Positions 24,503 to 33,874 of a stretch of 64,000 nucleotides of DNA are shown here, piece by piece. The DNA comes from Anaerolineales bacterium (GTDB taxonomy: Bacteria; Chloroflexota; Anaerolineae; Anaerolineales; Villigracilaceae). Where the stretch lies: contig JACKAW010000003.1 in NCBI GenBank assembly GCA_020634885.1, forward strand, positions 1 through 64,000, in the 5' to 3' direction. The translations under genes were made by a program, and so were the position numbers. The notes under the pieces are model-generated. The model made no database searches. It had not been told where the DNA came from and saw nothing but the letters and a program-made list of their open reading frames with translations. Every line of letters starts with the position of its first letter. Positions within the stretch are counted from its first letter, which is position 1.

Positions 24503-26806
24503 TTATACACTTTCGGGCATAACCTCTTCCAACAGGAAACTCTCAGAACAGTTGGTGCAGTTTGCCTCACGTTTGTTCGCGATCACCAACAAACCATTGC
24601 ACTTGGGACAAGGTTTGGCAATGGGCTTCTTCCAGGTTGTGAAATCGCAATTGGGGTAATTTGCACATCCATAGAACGTGCGCCCCTTGCGGGTGCGGCG
24701 TTCGACCATATCGCCGCCATCCTTCGGGCAGGAGACACCGATCTTCTCAAGCCACGGTTCGGTATAGCGACAGGTCGGGAAGTTCCCACAGGAAATGAAC
24801 TTACCGAAACGTCCATAGCGAATGACCAACTCACCCCCATCTTCGGGGCATTGCCTGCCAATCGGCTCCGGTTCAGATTTGGCAACCGGCATCTCTGCCT
24901 GCGCCTTTTTCACATCCTCGGCAAATGGACCGTAAAACTCACGGATCGCATCCACCCATTCCATTTGACCATCGGCGATCTTATCGAGGTCGGCTTCCAT
25001 GTGGGCGGTAAACCCAAAGTCCACCACCTCGGGGAAGTACTGCGCCATCAGGTCGTTGACTTGAATTCCCATATCGGTGGGCACCAGGCGTTTTTCTTCA
25101 CGTAAGGCATAACCGCGCTGTTGAATCGTCGAAATGGTCGGCGCATAAGTAGACGGACGCCCGATCCCGTTCTCTTCCAGCGCCTGCACCAACGATGCCT
25201 CAGAAAAGCGCGGCGGCGGCTGGGTAAAATGCTGTTCAGGAATCAAGCGAACCAACTCCTGCACCTGTCCTTCTGCCACACCAGCGGGAATTTTTACATC
25301 TTCCTCTTCTTCGGTCTTTGCATCCTCGTTTTTGGCTTCTTCATAAACCACCATAAACCCGGGGAATTTCACCGCAGAGCCAGAGGCGCGCAAAAGATAT
25401 TCATGTTCGTCGGTCTTGCCGGTCACTTCAACTTGCAAAGTGTCATATACAGCCGATTCCATTTGCGAAGCGACGAAACGCTGCCAGATCAGGCGGTACA
25501 ACTTGAACATGGCAGGTTCAAGATATTCCTTCACTTTTTCAGGGTCACGCATGGCGGAGGTGGGACGAACCGCTTCATGTGCTTCTTGAGCATTGGCAGA
25601 TTTTGTTTTGTAGGTAGGCGGCTCAGGGGGCAGAAAATCACTGCCGTATTTTCCGGTCACATACTCTCGCGCTTCGTTTTGAGCGATCACAGAGACGTTG
25701 GTTGAATCGGTACGCATGTAGGTGATCAGACCCGTCGTGCCGCCTTCGCCTACATCCTGTCCTTCATATAGTCCCTGCGCCAATGCCATGGTACGGCGGG
25801 CGGTAAAACCGAGCTTGCGAGAAGCTTCCTGCTGAAGCGTGGACGTTGTAAAGGGCGCCAGGGGTTTTCGTCTACGCTCTCCGCGTTTGACCTTTGTAAT
25901 GGAAAAAGAAGCAGTTTCAAGGTCGTAAAGAAGCGGCTTTACCATTTCCTCGGTTGAGAGTTCAGGTTCTTTTTCATCCACCCGTACCAGTTTGGCAATA
26001 AAGTTCGATTTCAATTTTTCAGGTTTGAATTCAGCGTGGATGGTCCAATATTCGATCGGTTTGAAATCGTCGATCTCCCGTTCTCGATCCACGATCAAAC
26101 GCAGCGCCACAGATTGCACACGTCCCGCAGAAAGACGACCGCGAACCTTTTCCCAAAGGATCGGGCTGATGCTATACCCAACCAGACGGTCCAACACACG
26201 GCGCGCCTGTTGAGCGTTGACAAGGTTCATATCAATATTACGAGGATGTGAAAAAGCCTCGTTGATGGCAGGAGCGGTGATCTCATGGAACACAACCCGT
26301 TTGGTACGTTCCGGCTCAATACCAGCGGCTTCCATCAAATGCCACGAAATGGATTCACCCTCGCGGTCGGGATCTGTTGCCAGGTAGATTTCTTCGGCTT
26401 TCTTAGCCAGTTGCTTAAGTTCTTTGACAACATCTTTCTTTTCATTGGGCACGCGATACTTCGGCTCAAAATTATTATCCACATCTACAGAGAGCTGCGA
26501 TTTGAGCAGGTCACGCACATGCCCCACCGAGGCGCGGACGGTGTAGCCTTTGCCGAGAAAACGCCCCACGGTCTTTGCCTTGGCAGGCGACTCGACAATG
26601 ACAAGCTTGCCTTCACGAATTTCCACCTTCTCCGGTTTGGGGGGTGGAATCAAACCGGCATGGGCTTCAGTTTTGCCCATGCGAAAAAGTTTTGTGCCGC
26701 AAACGGGGCAAACGCCGGTTGTCACCGCAGACGCCCTGGCATTAAACCCAGCCACAGGGTCTTTCATCTCCCGTTTGGTCTTGCACTTCATGCAATACGC
26801 TTCCAT
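24503..26806 (-). CDS. topA: DNA topoisomerase I with N-terminal zinc-ribbon extension
   Basis: 767 residues. Residues 1-50 are an extra zinc ribbon (Cys5, Cys8, Cys33, Cys36; AYCMKCKTKREMKDP, CPVCGTKLFR) of the DUF5679 type. The TOPRIM domain starts at ~67 (LVIVESPAKAKTV, Glu72; ATDPDREGE at 143-151). The catalytic tyrosine is Tyr363 in GLITYMRTDSTN. The C-terminus carries two Topo-Zn fingers (CPEDGGEL...CGNFPTC; CPKDGGDM...CANYPNC) and a third (CPKCNGLL...CTNC). It relaxes negative supercoils. GGAGGA lies before the ATG. Confidence 0.95.
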   Translation of the reverse strand: MEAYCMKCKTKREMKDPVAGFNARASAVTTGVCPVCGTKLFRMGKTEAHAGLIPPPKPEKVEIREGKLVIVESPAKAKTVGRFLGKGYTVRASVGHVRDLLKSQLSVDVDNNFEPKYRVPNEKKDVVKELKQLAKKAEEIYLATDPDREGESISWHLMEAAGIEPERTKRVVFHEITAPAINEAFSHPRNIDMNLVNAQQARRVLDRLVGYSISPILWEKVRGRLSAGRVQSVALRLIVDREREIDDFKPIEYWTIHAEFKPEKLKSNFIAKLVRVDEKEPELSTEEMVKPLLYDLETASFSITKVKRGERRRKPLAPFTTSTLQQEASRKLGFTARRTMALAQGLYEGQDVGEGGTTGLITYMRTDSTNVSVIAQNEAREYVTGKYGSDFLPPEPPTYKTKSANAQEAHEAVRPTSAMRDPEKVKEYLEPAMFKLYRLIWQRFVASQMESAVYDTLQVEVTGKTDEHEYLLRASGSAVKFPGFMVVYEEAKNEDAKTEEEEDVKIPAGVAEGQVQELVRLIPEQHFTQPPPRFSEASLVQALEENGIGRPSTYAPTISTIQQRGYALREEKRLVPTDMGIQVNDLMAQYFPEVVDFGFTAHMEADLDKIADGQMEWVDAIREFYGPFAEDVKKAQAEMPVAKSEPEPIGRQCPEDGGELVIRYGRFGKFISCGNFPTCRYTEPWLEKIGVSCPKDGGDMVERRTRKGRTFYGCANYPNCDFTTWKKPIAKPCPKCNGLLVIANKREANCTNCSESFLLEEVMPESV

Positions 26807-26870
26807 TAATAGTCCTCCAACAATATGCCCATTTAAAACTACAAGATAAGCATTGTGCTCTGTGTGCTAC

Positions 26871-26907
26871 AAAAAACATCCCGTGAGGCTAATCACCTCA
26901 CGGGATG
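26871..26907 (-). terminator. Terminator between manC and topA
   Basis: On the minus strand CATCCCGTGAGG pairs with CCTCACGGGATG and is followed by TTTTTT. It separates the manC transcript from topA, which has its own leader. Confidence 0.92.
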
Positions 26908-26949
26908 GACATTCTACAACAACTTTTCGTTTTTTTGCAAACGCCAATT

Positions 26950-28053
26950 TTACAGGTATTTTTCCTGCCTGTGCTTTTTCAAGTGTTCCACCACATCTTT
27001 CACCTTTTGTGACTGGTCTGTTTTGCAGATCAAGATGGCATCACCGGTATCCACGACCACCATATCATCCACACCAATTGTCACGACAAGGCGGTCTGAA
27101 CCGTTCCCATACACCAATGTATTGTTCGTTTCCAGCGCAAGGTGATGGGCTGAATTTGCCGCGATATTTCCGCTCATATCGGGCAGCAAGACCTCAAAAA
27201 GCGATGCCCACGCGCCCACGTCACTCCAGCCCAACCCGCCGGCAGGAAGAACCGCCACTTTTTCGGCTTTTTCCATAATACCGTAATCAACCGTTTCCAC
27301 TTTGAGTGTGGGCCATACTGCGCCCAAAACTTCGTTTTGGGCTGCGGTTCCCCATGCTGCGCCAATTTCATTCAACGAAGCATACAGTGCGGGCATCTGC
27401 TTTTGGATCTCATTCATGATCGAATCGGTGCGCCAAATGAACATGCCGCTATTCCAAGAGTGACCACCCAATTGCAGTAACTGACGCGCCGTTTCTTCGG
27501 TTGGTTTCTCTTTGAAACTCTGCACAGTGTACGAAGGGTACTTATAATCACCTGTCAAAATCGTCCCTTGTTGAATATATCCATAAGCAGTGGATGGCAT
27601 CGTTGGGGTAACCCCGAGCGTAACCAGATAATGATCATCGGCTACTTCAAAGGCTGCTTTAAGCAGATAGTGAAATAAATCCACGTTGCGGATGAAATGG
27701 TCAGATGGCAGAATCGCCATAGCTGCCTGAGGGTCGCGTTGCTGGAGTACCATGGCTGCCATCCCCACCACCGAGGCAGTGCCGCGCGGCGCCGGTTCGA
27801 TCAAATAATTCTCAAGCGGAATTTGCGGCGCCTGTTTCTTCATCTCATGCGCCTGCTCTTCAACTGTCACAACCAATATACGCTCGGGAGGAAACAAGCC
27901 CTCCAATCGTGCAACCGTGCTTTGAAAGAGTGTCTCCTGCCCGATCAACGGAAGGAGTTGCTTTGGTTGTCCTTTGCGCGAGAGGGGCCACAAACGCGTG
28001 CCGCCGCCGCCAGCCATAATCACCGCATACTTATTTGAAAAATCATTTGTCAT
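26950..28053 (-). CDS. manC: Mannose-1-phosphate guanylyltransferase
   Basis: 367 residues, the nucleotidyltransferase domain only, without the isomerase domain of bifunctional enzymes. MAGGGGTRLWPLSRKGQPKQLL near the N-terminus (split here as AGGGGTRLWPLSR and QPKQLL) and AILPSDHFI at about 113 are diagnostic. It makes GDP-mannose from mannose-1-phosphate and GTP, for glycan and glycolipid synthesis. TAGGAG lies 8 nt before the ATG. It sits 11 nt downstream of dprA. Confidence 0.9.
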   Translation of the reverse strand: MTNDFSNKYAVIMAGGGGTRLWPLSRKGQPKQLLPLIGQETLFQSTVARLEGLFPPERILVVTVEEQAHEMKKQAPQIPLENYLIEPAPRGTASVVGMAAMVLQQRDPQAAMAILPSDHFIRNVDLFHYLLKAAFEVADDHYLVTLGVTPTMPSTAYGYIQQGTILTGDYKYPSYTVQSFKEKPTEETARQLLQLGGHSWNSGMFIWRTDSIMNEIQKQMPALYASLNEIGAAWGTAAQNEVLGAVWPTLKVETVDYGIMEKAEKVAVLPAGGLGWSDVGAWASLFEVLLPDMSGNIAANSAHHLALETNNTLVYGNGSDRLVVTIGVDDMVVVDTGDAILICKTDQSQKVKDVVEHLKKHRQEKYL

Positions 28054-28064
28054 ATCATAAACTC

Positions 28065-29171
28065 CTAGACAGAATAATCCGGGCGGTCTTCTCGAACTGC
28101 CACATAATTCATACCGCCGACTTGCCGCACCATACCTTTCAACTCCATCATAATCAATGCAGCGGAAATTCTTTCGATGGGCAAAGCAGTTTGATTTCTA
28201 ATCTCATCCACATGTAAAGGCTCACCCCCGAGGGTATTTAATAACACAGCTTCGGTTTCATCTGCGGGTAGTATCTTGCGGGCGGTCTTTTGTTTGTCCA
28301 TTCGGGTGAGATCGAGCGCTTGCATCAGATCAGCGGGAGTAAGTAATGGCTGTGCCCCTTTTTGAATCAGCCGATTCGTGCCTTTGCTCTGCGGCGCCAA
28401 AATACTGCCGGGCACAGCAAAAATCTCACGCCCTTGTTCGGCGGCAAATTCAGCCGTGATCAATGCCCCGCTGGTTTCCGCCGCCTCCACCACAATCACT
28501 GCCAACGACAAACCCGAGATAATCCGATTGCGCGGCGGAAAGTTGGAAGCGTGCGGCGGTGTGCCAACCGCATAATCACTGATGACCGCTCCACGCTGAA
28601 TGATCTGTTCGGCAAGTCCGCGATGCTCCGGCGGGTAGATCTTATCCACACCTGAGCCAAGTACAGCCATCGTCCGCCCTCCAGCTTTGAGCGCGGTCTG
28701 ATGCGCGATGGCATCCACCCCACGGGCGAGTCCGCTGATGACGGTGATTCCATTTGCAGCGAGAAATGCGGCGATCTCTTCTGTGATCTGCCTGCCATAC
28801 GGCGTGACCTTGCGCGTGCCTACTATGGCAACCGCAAATAGATCATCCACCAAATATTCACCACGGATGTAAAGAACGGGCGGCGGCTGGTCGATCTCTT
28901 TCAAACGAACTGGATACGCCTCATCTGCCCAGATAAGGGTTTGGATGCCTTGCGCCTTATACCTAGCCGAAAGTTGATCCAGGTCTATTTGCCCTCTTAC
29001 CCCGATAACTTTCTCTGCCAGTTTTTCGCTCAGTCCGGCATCCGTTAGATCAGCAAAGTCCGCCTGCCATGCAGAAGCAAGGTCACCAAAATAAGTGACC
29101 AGGCTTTGCATACGAACTGCGCCAATTCCTTTAATTAGGTTGAAACCAATCCAGTATTTTCTATCGTCCAT
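28065..29171 (-). CDS. dprA: DNA-processing protein DprA
   Basis: 368 residues. The Rossmann core contains VAIVGTRKVTPYG, SGLARGVDAIAH and NFPPRNRIISGLS, with the C-terminal winged helix (HVDEIRNQTALPIERISAAL). DprA binds incoming single-stranded DNA and loads RecA during natural transformation. No other competence genes are nearby. No Shine-Dalgarno; a TAGAAT lies 9 nt before the ATG, so the mRNA may be leaderless. Confidence 0.94.
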   Translation of the reverse strand: MDDRKYWIGFNLIKGIGAVRMQSLVTYFGDLASAWQADFADLTDAGLSEKLAEKVIGVRGQIDLDQLSARYKAQGIQTLIWADEAYPVRLKEIDQPPPVLYIRGEYLVDDLFAVAIVGTRKVTPYGRQITEEIAAFLAANGITVISGLARGVDAIAHQTALKAGGRTMAVLGSGVDKIYPPEHRGLAEQIIQRGAVISDYAVGTPPHASNFPPRNRIISGLSLAVIVVEAAETSGALITAEFAAEQGREIFAVPGSILAPQSKGTNRLIQKGAQPLLTPADLMQALDLTRMDKQKTARKILPADETEAVLLNTLGGEPLHVDEIRNQTALPIERISAALIMMELKGMVRQVGGMNYVAVREDRPDYSV

Positions 29172-29208
29172 GACAATAAAATTCTATCACCCGGTTTAGG
29201 ATTAAAGA

Positions 29209-29745
29209 CTATAACAATCCCTCAATGATATGAACCTTGAGAATTCTTTCATCCATATTGACTTCGAGCACCACATCAGGAATGGCGGGCAAAAGGATTT
29301 CCCTGCCGTCTTCTTTAATCACGGTGTACACATCATTTGCGCCGGTTTCGAGAACTTCGTTCAGAACACCCAGTTTTTCGCCTTCATCGGTCATCACAAT
29401 AAGACCGACCAATTCATGTTTGTAATATTTTCCTTCTGGCAAGGCAGGCACTTCGCTGGATTTGACGTACATCCACTGATTGCGAAAACGCCCTGCGGTT
29501 TCAGGAGAATCAAAGCCCTTGATCTTAACCAACACACCATTTCCATGCGTTCGCACTGTGCTAATGGTGAATGTCTCATGATTTTCGCCCACATACACCT
29601 TGCGTCCACCTTTGATGCGTTCAGGGAAATCAGTATGCAGATCCATAATGATCTCACCCGCCACTCCATGCGGACGACGCATAAAGCCGATGGCTAAATA
29701 AATAGACTCGCCCGCAGGCGAGCCTTTTTTGTTCTCTTCTGTCAT
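29209..29745 (-). CDS. rimM: 16S rRNA processing protein RimM
   Basis: 178 residues. The N-terminal RimM domain (YLAIGFMRRPHGVAGEI) and C-terminal PRC-barrel (YYKHELVGLIVMTDEGEKLG, ILLPAIPDVV) are both present. It assists 30S head maturation and binds S19. Its ATG overlaps the khpA stop by one base (TAATG). The usual next gene, trmD, is not here; dprA follows instead. Confidence 0.93.
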   Translation of the reverse strand: MTEENKKGSPAGESIYLAIGFMRRPHGVAGEIIMDLHTDFPERIKGGRKVYVGENHETFTISTVRTHGNGVLVKIKGFDSPETAGRFRNQWMYVKSSEVPALPEGKYYKHELVGLIVMTDEGEKLGVLNEVLETGANDVYTVIKEDGREILLPAIPDVVLEVNMDERILKVHIIEGLL

Positions 29746-29978
29746 TATGAGGGTTCCGTTACATCAAGAGTGACTTGCTTGCCTTCACGTTCAGCCGCAA
29801 CCCGCAGTAACGCACGAATGGCATTTGCCACTTTGCCGCCCTTGCCGATCACGCGTCCCATATCATTCTTGGCAACGCTCAATTCAATGCGAGGTCGGTT
29901 GCCGCCGGATTCAGTCACAACCACGTCTTCAGGGTTGTCTACAAGAGATTTGGCAATATATTCGATCAAATCTTTCAT
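29745..29978 (-). CDS. khpA: KH-domain RNA-binding protein KhpA
   Basis: 77 residues, a single type II KH domain with the GKGG loop (MGRVIGKGGKVANAIRALLR). This small protein works with KhpB in Gram-positive bacteria as an RNA chaperone affecting division and cell-wall length, and its place between rpsP and rimM is the standard one. Confidence 0.92.
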   Translation of the reverse strand: MKDLIEYIAKSLVDNPEDVVVTESGGNRPRIELSVAKNDMGRVIGKGGKVANAIRALLRVAAEREGKQVTLDVTEPS

Positions 29979-29995
29979 GATTACCTTTCAAATAG

Positions 29996-30025
29996 ACCCT
30001 AAAGGTTCTGTCCTTTAGGGTCTGG
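29996..30025 (-). terminator. Hairpin between rpsP and khpA
   Basis: AGACCCTAAAGG and CCTTTAGGGTCT form a perfect 12-bp stem with a 6-nt loop. On the transcribed strand it is followed by ATTTGAAAGG, a weak U-tract. It is more likely a processing or partial attenuation site within the operon than a full terminator. Confidence 0.55.
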
Positions 30026-30033
30026 TTTTATTT

Positions 30034-30378
30034 CTAGTCTTTGCGGGTTTTGACGGGCGCAGCGCGTTTGGCTTCTGCTTCGGCAGCTTCAGCAACCAGA
30101 GCTTCCAAAGATTCGCCCTTCTTGAAGCGTTCAAAACGCTCCAAAGTTCCGGCTGCCTTGAGAACCTGCGCAGCAGATTCGCTCGGCTGGGCGCCGTTTT
30201 TCATCCAGTGATAAATACGATCTTCATGCAGCTTGATCGTGGCAGGGTTTGTGCGCGGATTGTACACACCCAAAATCTCCAAAAAGCGACCATCGCGGGG
30301 GGCTTCTTTGTCCGCAGCAACGATGCGGTACGTGGGTTGGCCCTTGAGACCAATACGACGTAAACGAATTCGAACCAT
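30034..30378 (-). CDS. rpsP: 30S ribosomal protein S16
   Basis: 114 residues. MVRIRLRRIGLKGQPTYRIV with VAADKEAPRDGRFLEILG is unmistakable S16. The C-terminal ~30 residues are an Ala/Glu/Lys-rich tail seen in longer S16 forms. AAAGGAG lies about 11 nt before the ATG. First gene of rpsP-khpA-rimM. Confidence 0.96.
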   Translation of the reverse strand: MVRIRLRRIGLKGQPTYRIVAADKEAPRDGRFLEILGVYNPRTNPATIKLHEDRIYHWMKNGAQPSESAAQVLKAAGTLERFERFKKGESLEALVAEAAEAEAKRAAPVKTRKD

Positions 30379-30536
30379 CTTAAACTTGCTCCTTTAGTTT
30401 TTTATTACGTTTCAGGCAGGCACTCGAAAGGAAGCGTGCGAGCTGAAATCGCGAGGCGTATTTTACCAGAAGAAAATGAAATTTCCCTCTTTAAATCTGT
30501 ACACTTGTATGCAAAACTTCTACCAGGCTTGCAAGG

Positions 30537-30542
30537 TATAAT
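30537..30542 (+). promoter_or_regulatory. -10 box of the PrsW-like/GAF gene
   Basis: TATAAT 29 nt before the ATG, with AAGGAG in between. Here the mRNA has a normal leader, unlike the leaderless candidates elsewhere. No good -35. Confidence 0.5.
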
Positions 30543-30571
30543 CGCACTAATCATAATCAAGGAGTTACTTC

Positions 30572-31975
30572 ATGGGTTTGGCTTTTTCTATCGTTATCGG
30601 CATCCCTCTGCTAATTCTATTGGTCATGTTCATATTTGGGCTTTATACCACCCGAAACTTAGGTTGGATCGCGATTTGTCTTACATGGGGAGGTGTTGCG
30701 TATTCAGTTTTGCAAAAAATCAATGGGGTATTGCTTCTAAGAGGCATGGAACAGGATACTCTGGTGATTTTCCTTACCCCGATCATCCACCAGGTATTTG
30801 TTTTGCTATGCGTTTACTTTGTCCTGTACCGCAAAAAATCAGATAATCTCATTGAAGGGGCAGTTTACGGCTGGGCAGCAGGTATCGGTTTTGCCACTGT
30901 AGATATGACTTTCTCCATACTTGGCGCCCAAACACCTGATACGAACAACCTGCTTGCACACTCTTTTTCAACGACATTGGTCTATGCCACGGCGGCGGGT
31001 ATTACAGGTCTGGTTATAACCCAATTCTATTTTCGACATCACTCCAATCGAATCGTTGTTCTTCTAAGCGGATTGGCAGCAGCCATTGGGCACAATGCCT
31101 TATACATCTGGCTTGATAAAAGCTCATCGAATGAAACCGCTCCTGTACTATACAGTATCGGCGGACTGACATTGATGAGCCTTTATATTGCCGGTCAATT
31201 ACGCCGGATATTGATCCAACTTGGTATTCAAAAGAGCAGGGCTGATGGGCTGCTTGATATTGTCATCCCGATCGGCGTAAACCTCGCTTCTGAAAAAGAC
31301 TTCCAAAAATTACTTGAAAATATGTTGGTGGAAGCGCAAAATTTCTGTCATGCGGACGCCGGGACATTGTATTTAAAAAGAAACAACCTTCTTGAGTTTG
31401 CTGTAACGCGAAACAATACTTTAAATATGGCAATGGGAGGAACCAGCGGAAACAAAGTAACAATGCCGCCCATCGAACTTTATGACAAGGATGGCTTCCC
31501 CAATCACAACAATGTCGCTGCTTTTTCCGCACGTACAGGCGAGGTGATCAATATCGAAGATGCCTACGAAAACAAAAAATTCGATTTTGCGGGAACCCGT
31601 GAATTCGACCGACAAACAGGCTATATTTCTTCTTCGTTTTTGATCATTCCCTTAAAAGACAGTCAGGGCAAAGTACAGGGAATCCTGCAATTGCTCAATG
31701 CTCTTGATTCTGATAAAAAGACAATTATTCCGTTCGATGCCAATTTACAACAATTAATGACATCCTTTTCGTCGCTGGCAAGCGCCGCACTGGAAGGGTA
31801 CATTCATGAACAAAGTTTGCGCAAAGAAATTCAAGAGTTAAAGATCGAGATCGACCATGCAAAGAGAAATAAGCAGGTAGCCGAGATCACCGATTCGAGC
31901 TATTTCAAAGAACTTCAACAAAAAGCGCAACTGTTACGCGAAAAGGAAAAAAGCAACAGCCAGCCTGTGAAGTAA
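30572..31975 (+). CDS. PrsW-like membrane domain fused to GAF domain and coiled coil
   Basis: 467 residues. The first ~215 hold about seven spans resembling PrsW-family intramembrane proteases: EGAVYGWAAGIGFATVD at 95-111, His130 in LLAHSFSTTLVYA, and His174 in GHNALYIW. The PrsW Glu-Glu motif is absent, and the usual Glu after GFA is Asp111, so catalysis is doubtful. Residues ~230-400 are a GAF domain (ADAGTLYLKRN, FSARTGEVINIEDAY, GYISSSFLIIPLKD, VQGILQLLNA), and ~405-460 a coiled coil. No output domain follows. I infer a membrane-bound sensor or scaffold. AAGGAG precedes the ATG. Confidence 0.7.
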   Translation: MGLAFSIVIGIPLLILLVMFIFGLYTTRNLGWIAICLTWGGVAYSVLQKINGVLLLRGMEQDTLVIFLTPIIHQVFVLLCVYFVLYRKKSDNLIEGAVYGWAAGIGFATVDMTFSILGAQTPDTNNLLAHSFSTTLVYATAAGITGLVITQFYFRHHSNRIVVLLSGLAAAIGHNALYIWLDKSSSNETAPVLYSIGGLTLMSLYIAGQLRRILIQLGIQKSRADGLLDIVIPIGVNLASEKDFQKLLENMLVEAQNFCHADAGTLYLKRNNLLEFAVTRNNTLNMAMGGTSGNKVTMPPIELYDKDGFPNHNNVAAFSARTGEVINIEDAYENKKFDFAGTREFDRQTGYISSSFLIIPLKDSQGKVQGILQLLNALDSDKKTIIPFDANLQQLMTSFSSLASAALEGYIHEQSLRKEIQELKIEIDHAKRNKQVAEITDSSYFKELQQKAQLLREKEKSNSQPVK

Positions 31976-31978
31976 AAC

Positions 31979-32012
31979 AAAAAAGAGACCGCAAATTCGG
32001 TCTCTTTTTTAT
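31979..32012. terminator. Terminator between the GAF gene and ffh
   Basis: AAAAAAGAGACCG / CGGTCTCTTTTTT with a 6-nt loop between convergent genes. Confidence 0.9.
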
Positions 32013-32023
32013 CAGGTTATGCC

Positions 32024-33346
32024 CTACCCAAACAAGCGTCCCAACCCCTTACCGCCTGTCTTTTGGATGGTCTTCATCATTTTTTGTGTTTCACGAAATT
32101 GTTTTATCAGTCTATTCACATCCTGCACATCCATTCCGGAACCGGCTGCAATGCGGCGGCGGCGGGAGGCGTTGAGAATATCGGGATTGCGACGCTCTTT
32201 TAATGTCATGGAGTTGATGATGGCTTCAGATTGTTTGAATTGTTTCTCGATCAGGTTAGGGTCAATGCCACGTGCTGCCTGCCCCATTTGCCCGGGCAGC
32301 ATATCCATGATCTGCGAAAGCGGTCCCATCTTTTTCATCTGGTTCATTTGCTCCAGCCAGTCTTCAAGCGAGAATTCGCCCTTCATTAACTTTTGAGCTT
32401 GCTTTTCTGCTGTTTGCTGGTCGAACATGGCTTCGGCTTTTTCGATCAGACCGATCATATCGCCCATGCCCAAAATACGGGAGGATAAACGCGCAGGGTC
32501 GTAGGTTTCCAGTGCGTCCAGTTTTTCACCGGTACCAATAAATTTGATCGGAACCCCTGTCACTGAGCGAATGGAGATCGCCGCACCACCGCGCGAGTCG
32601 CCATCCATTTTTGTGAGCACAAGCCCGGTAAGGTTGATGGCATCTTTGAAACCGTTGGCAATATTCACAGCCTCCTGACCGATCATGGAATCAATCACAA
32701 GTAATGTATCCACCGGGTTGACATTGGCGTGGATGGCTTTGAGTTCGTCCATCAACTGCGCATCCATTTGAGACCGTCCGGCTGTATCGACCAATACCAG
32801 GGTGTATCCGCCCTTTTCAGCTTTATCCAATGCGCGTTTTGCGAGTTCGGGTGGCTTAATAGATACATCTGCCTCCACTTCCACGCCCACGCGTTCACCG
32901 AGTTGTTGCAACTGTTTTACTGCCGCCGGACGATACGGGTCGCCAGCCACCATGAGAATACGCTCGCCCTTGGATTTGAGCAGGCGAGCCAGTTTCCCTG
33001 TGATGGTGGTTTTCCCCGCACCTTGTAAGCCGACCATCAACACCACACGCGGTTTGGGTCCAGTAAGGTTTAGCGGGGCAGGCTCGCCCAATGTGTCAAT
33101 GAGCTCTTCATTTACTATCTTGATTACCTGCTGCCCGGGATTGAGCGCTTTGGAAACCTCAGCCCCCACAGCACGTTCGCGAACCTTTGCAATAAACGTC
33201 TTCACTACGCTGAAATGCACATCTGCTTCCAGCAAGGCGAGACGAACTTCTTTCATGGCGGCATCTACGTCGGCTTCAGAGAGTTTGCCGCGTTTGCGCA
33301 GGTTGTCGAAAATTTGGTTGAGTCGTCCGGTTAGGGTTTCAAACAT
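32024..33346 (-). CDS. ffh: Signal recognition particle protein Ffh
   Basis: 440 residues. The N domain is followed by the GTPase with P-loop GLQGAGKTT at 106-114, LVDTAGRSQMD and LTKMDGDSRGG, and the Met-rich M domain with RRRRIAAGSG that binds 4.5S RNA. It brings ribosomes making membrane proteins to FtsY. It stands alone here; no rpsP or ftsY is adjacent. Confidence 0.96.
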   Translation of the reverse strand: MFETLTGRLNQIFDNLRKRGKLSEADVDAAMKEVRLALLEADVHFSVVKTFIAKVRERAVGAEVSKALNPGQQVIKIVNEELIDTLGEPAPLNLTGPKPRVVLMVGLQGAGKTTITGKLARLLKSKGERILMVAGDPYRPAAVKQLQQLGERVGVEVEADVSIKPPELAKRALDKAEKGGYTLVLVDTAGRSQMDAQLMDELKAIHANVNPVDTLLVIDSMIGQEAVNIANGFKDAINLTGLVLTKMDGDSRGGAAISIRSVTGVPIKFIGTGEKLDALETYDPARLSSRILGMGDMIGLIEKAEAMFDQQTAEKQAQKLMKGEFSLEDWLEQMNQMKKMGPLSQIMDMLPGQMGQAARGIDPNLIEKQFKQSEAIINSMTLKERRNPDILNASRRRRIAAGSGMDVQDVNRLIKQFRETQKMMKTIQKTGGKGLGRLFG

Positions 33347-33546
33347 GGGTAAAAATAGTACGCCACCTGGTTCTTTTTGATGGCAGGTATCCTTTTCAGT
33401 GTAGGAAGAGCATTTTAGCGTGTAGCAGGTTGAGGGTCAAGCGAGAGGCGGGGCATACATGCTCACAGTGAGGAAAATTGATTTTAGTCAGAGTTTCATC
33501 ACTAGACTATGCGCATATCTATTGACAAAATTGCAAAACCAACCCT

Positions 33547-33576
33547 TTGACATATTTTGACTAAAACGGGTAGAAT
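33547..33576 (+). promoter_or_regulatory. Promoter of the Phd/VapC operon
   Basis: TTGACA at 33547-33552 and TAGAAT at 33571-33576 with an 18-bp spacer. CTAGAC and ACTAG motifs just downstream may be part of an operator for the antitoxin; this is a guess. Confidence 0.6.
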
Positions 33577-33619
33577 ACATAAATTCTAGACAGACTAGCC
33601 AGAAAAGGATTTTTTCTTC

Positions 33620-33874
33620 ATGATCGCCGAATGGCAAATACAAGATGCAAAAAACAAGTTAAGTGAAGTTGTTATGCTCGCTCTACAGCAAGGACCGCAA
33701 GTCATCACAAAATATGGGGAGAAAACGGCAGTTGTCATTTCGTACTCTGAATACGAAAAACTGCGAAAATCTCAAGGAAAACTTTCCGAGTTCTTTAGTA
33801 CCTCTCCCCTTGCAGGATTGGACCTCGATCTTCGTCGAGACAAGTCCATGCCGCGCAAGGGAATTGATCTATGA
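33620..33874 (+). CDS. Phd/YefM-family antitoxin
   Basis: 84 residues. The N-terminal WQIQDAKNKLSEVV, GPQVITKYGEKTAVVISYSEYEKL is the standard Phd fold that binds DNA and represses its own promoter. The C-terminal SPLAGLDLDLRRDKSMPRKGIDL region would wrap the toxin. Its stop overlaps the toxin ATG by 4 nt. Ribosome site AGAAAAGGA is weak and distant. Confidence 0.93.
   Translation: MIAEWQIQDAKNKLSEVVMLALQQGPQVITKYGEKTAVVISYSEYEKLRKSQGKLSEFFSTSPLAGLDLDLRRDKSMPRKGIDL

Noticed and set aside
24420..24659. 79-residue plus-strand reading frame over the topA end.
   Set aside because: Antisense to the topA zinc-finger coding region, no ribosome site, no recognisable domain.
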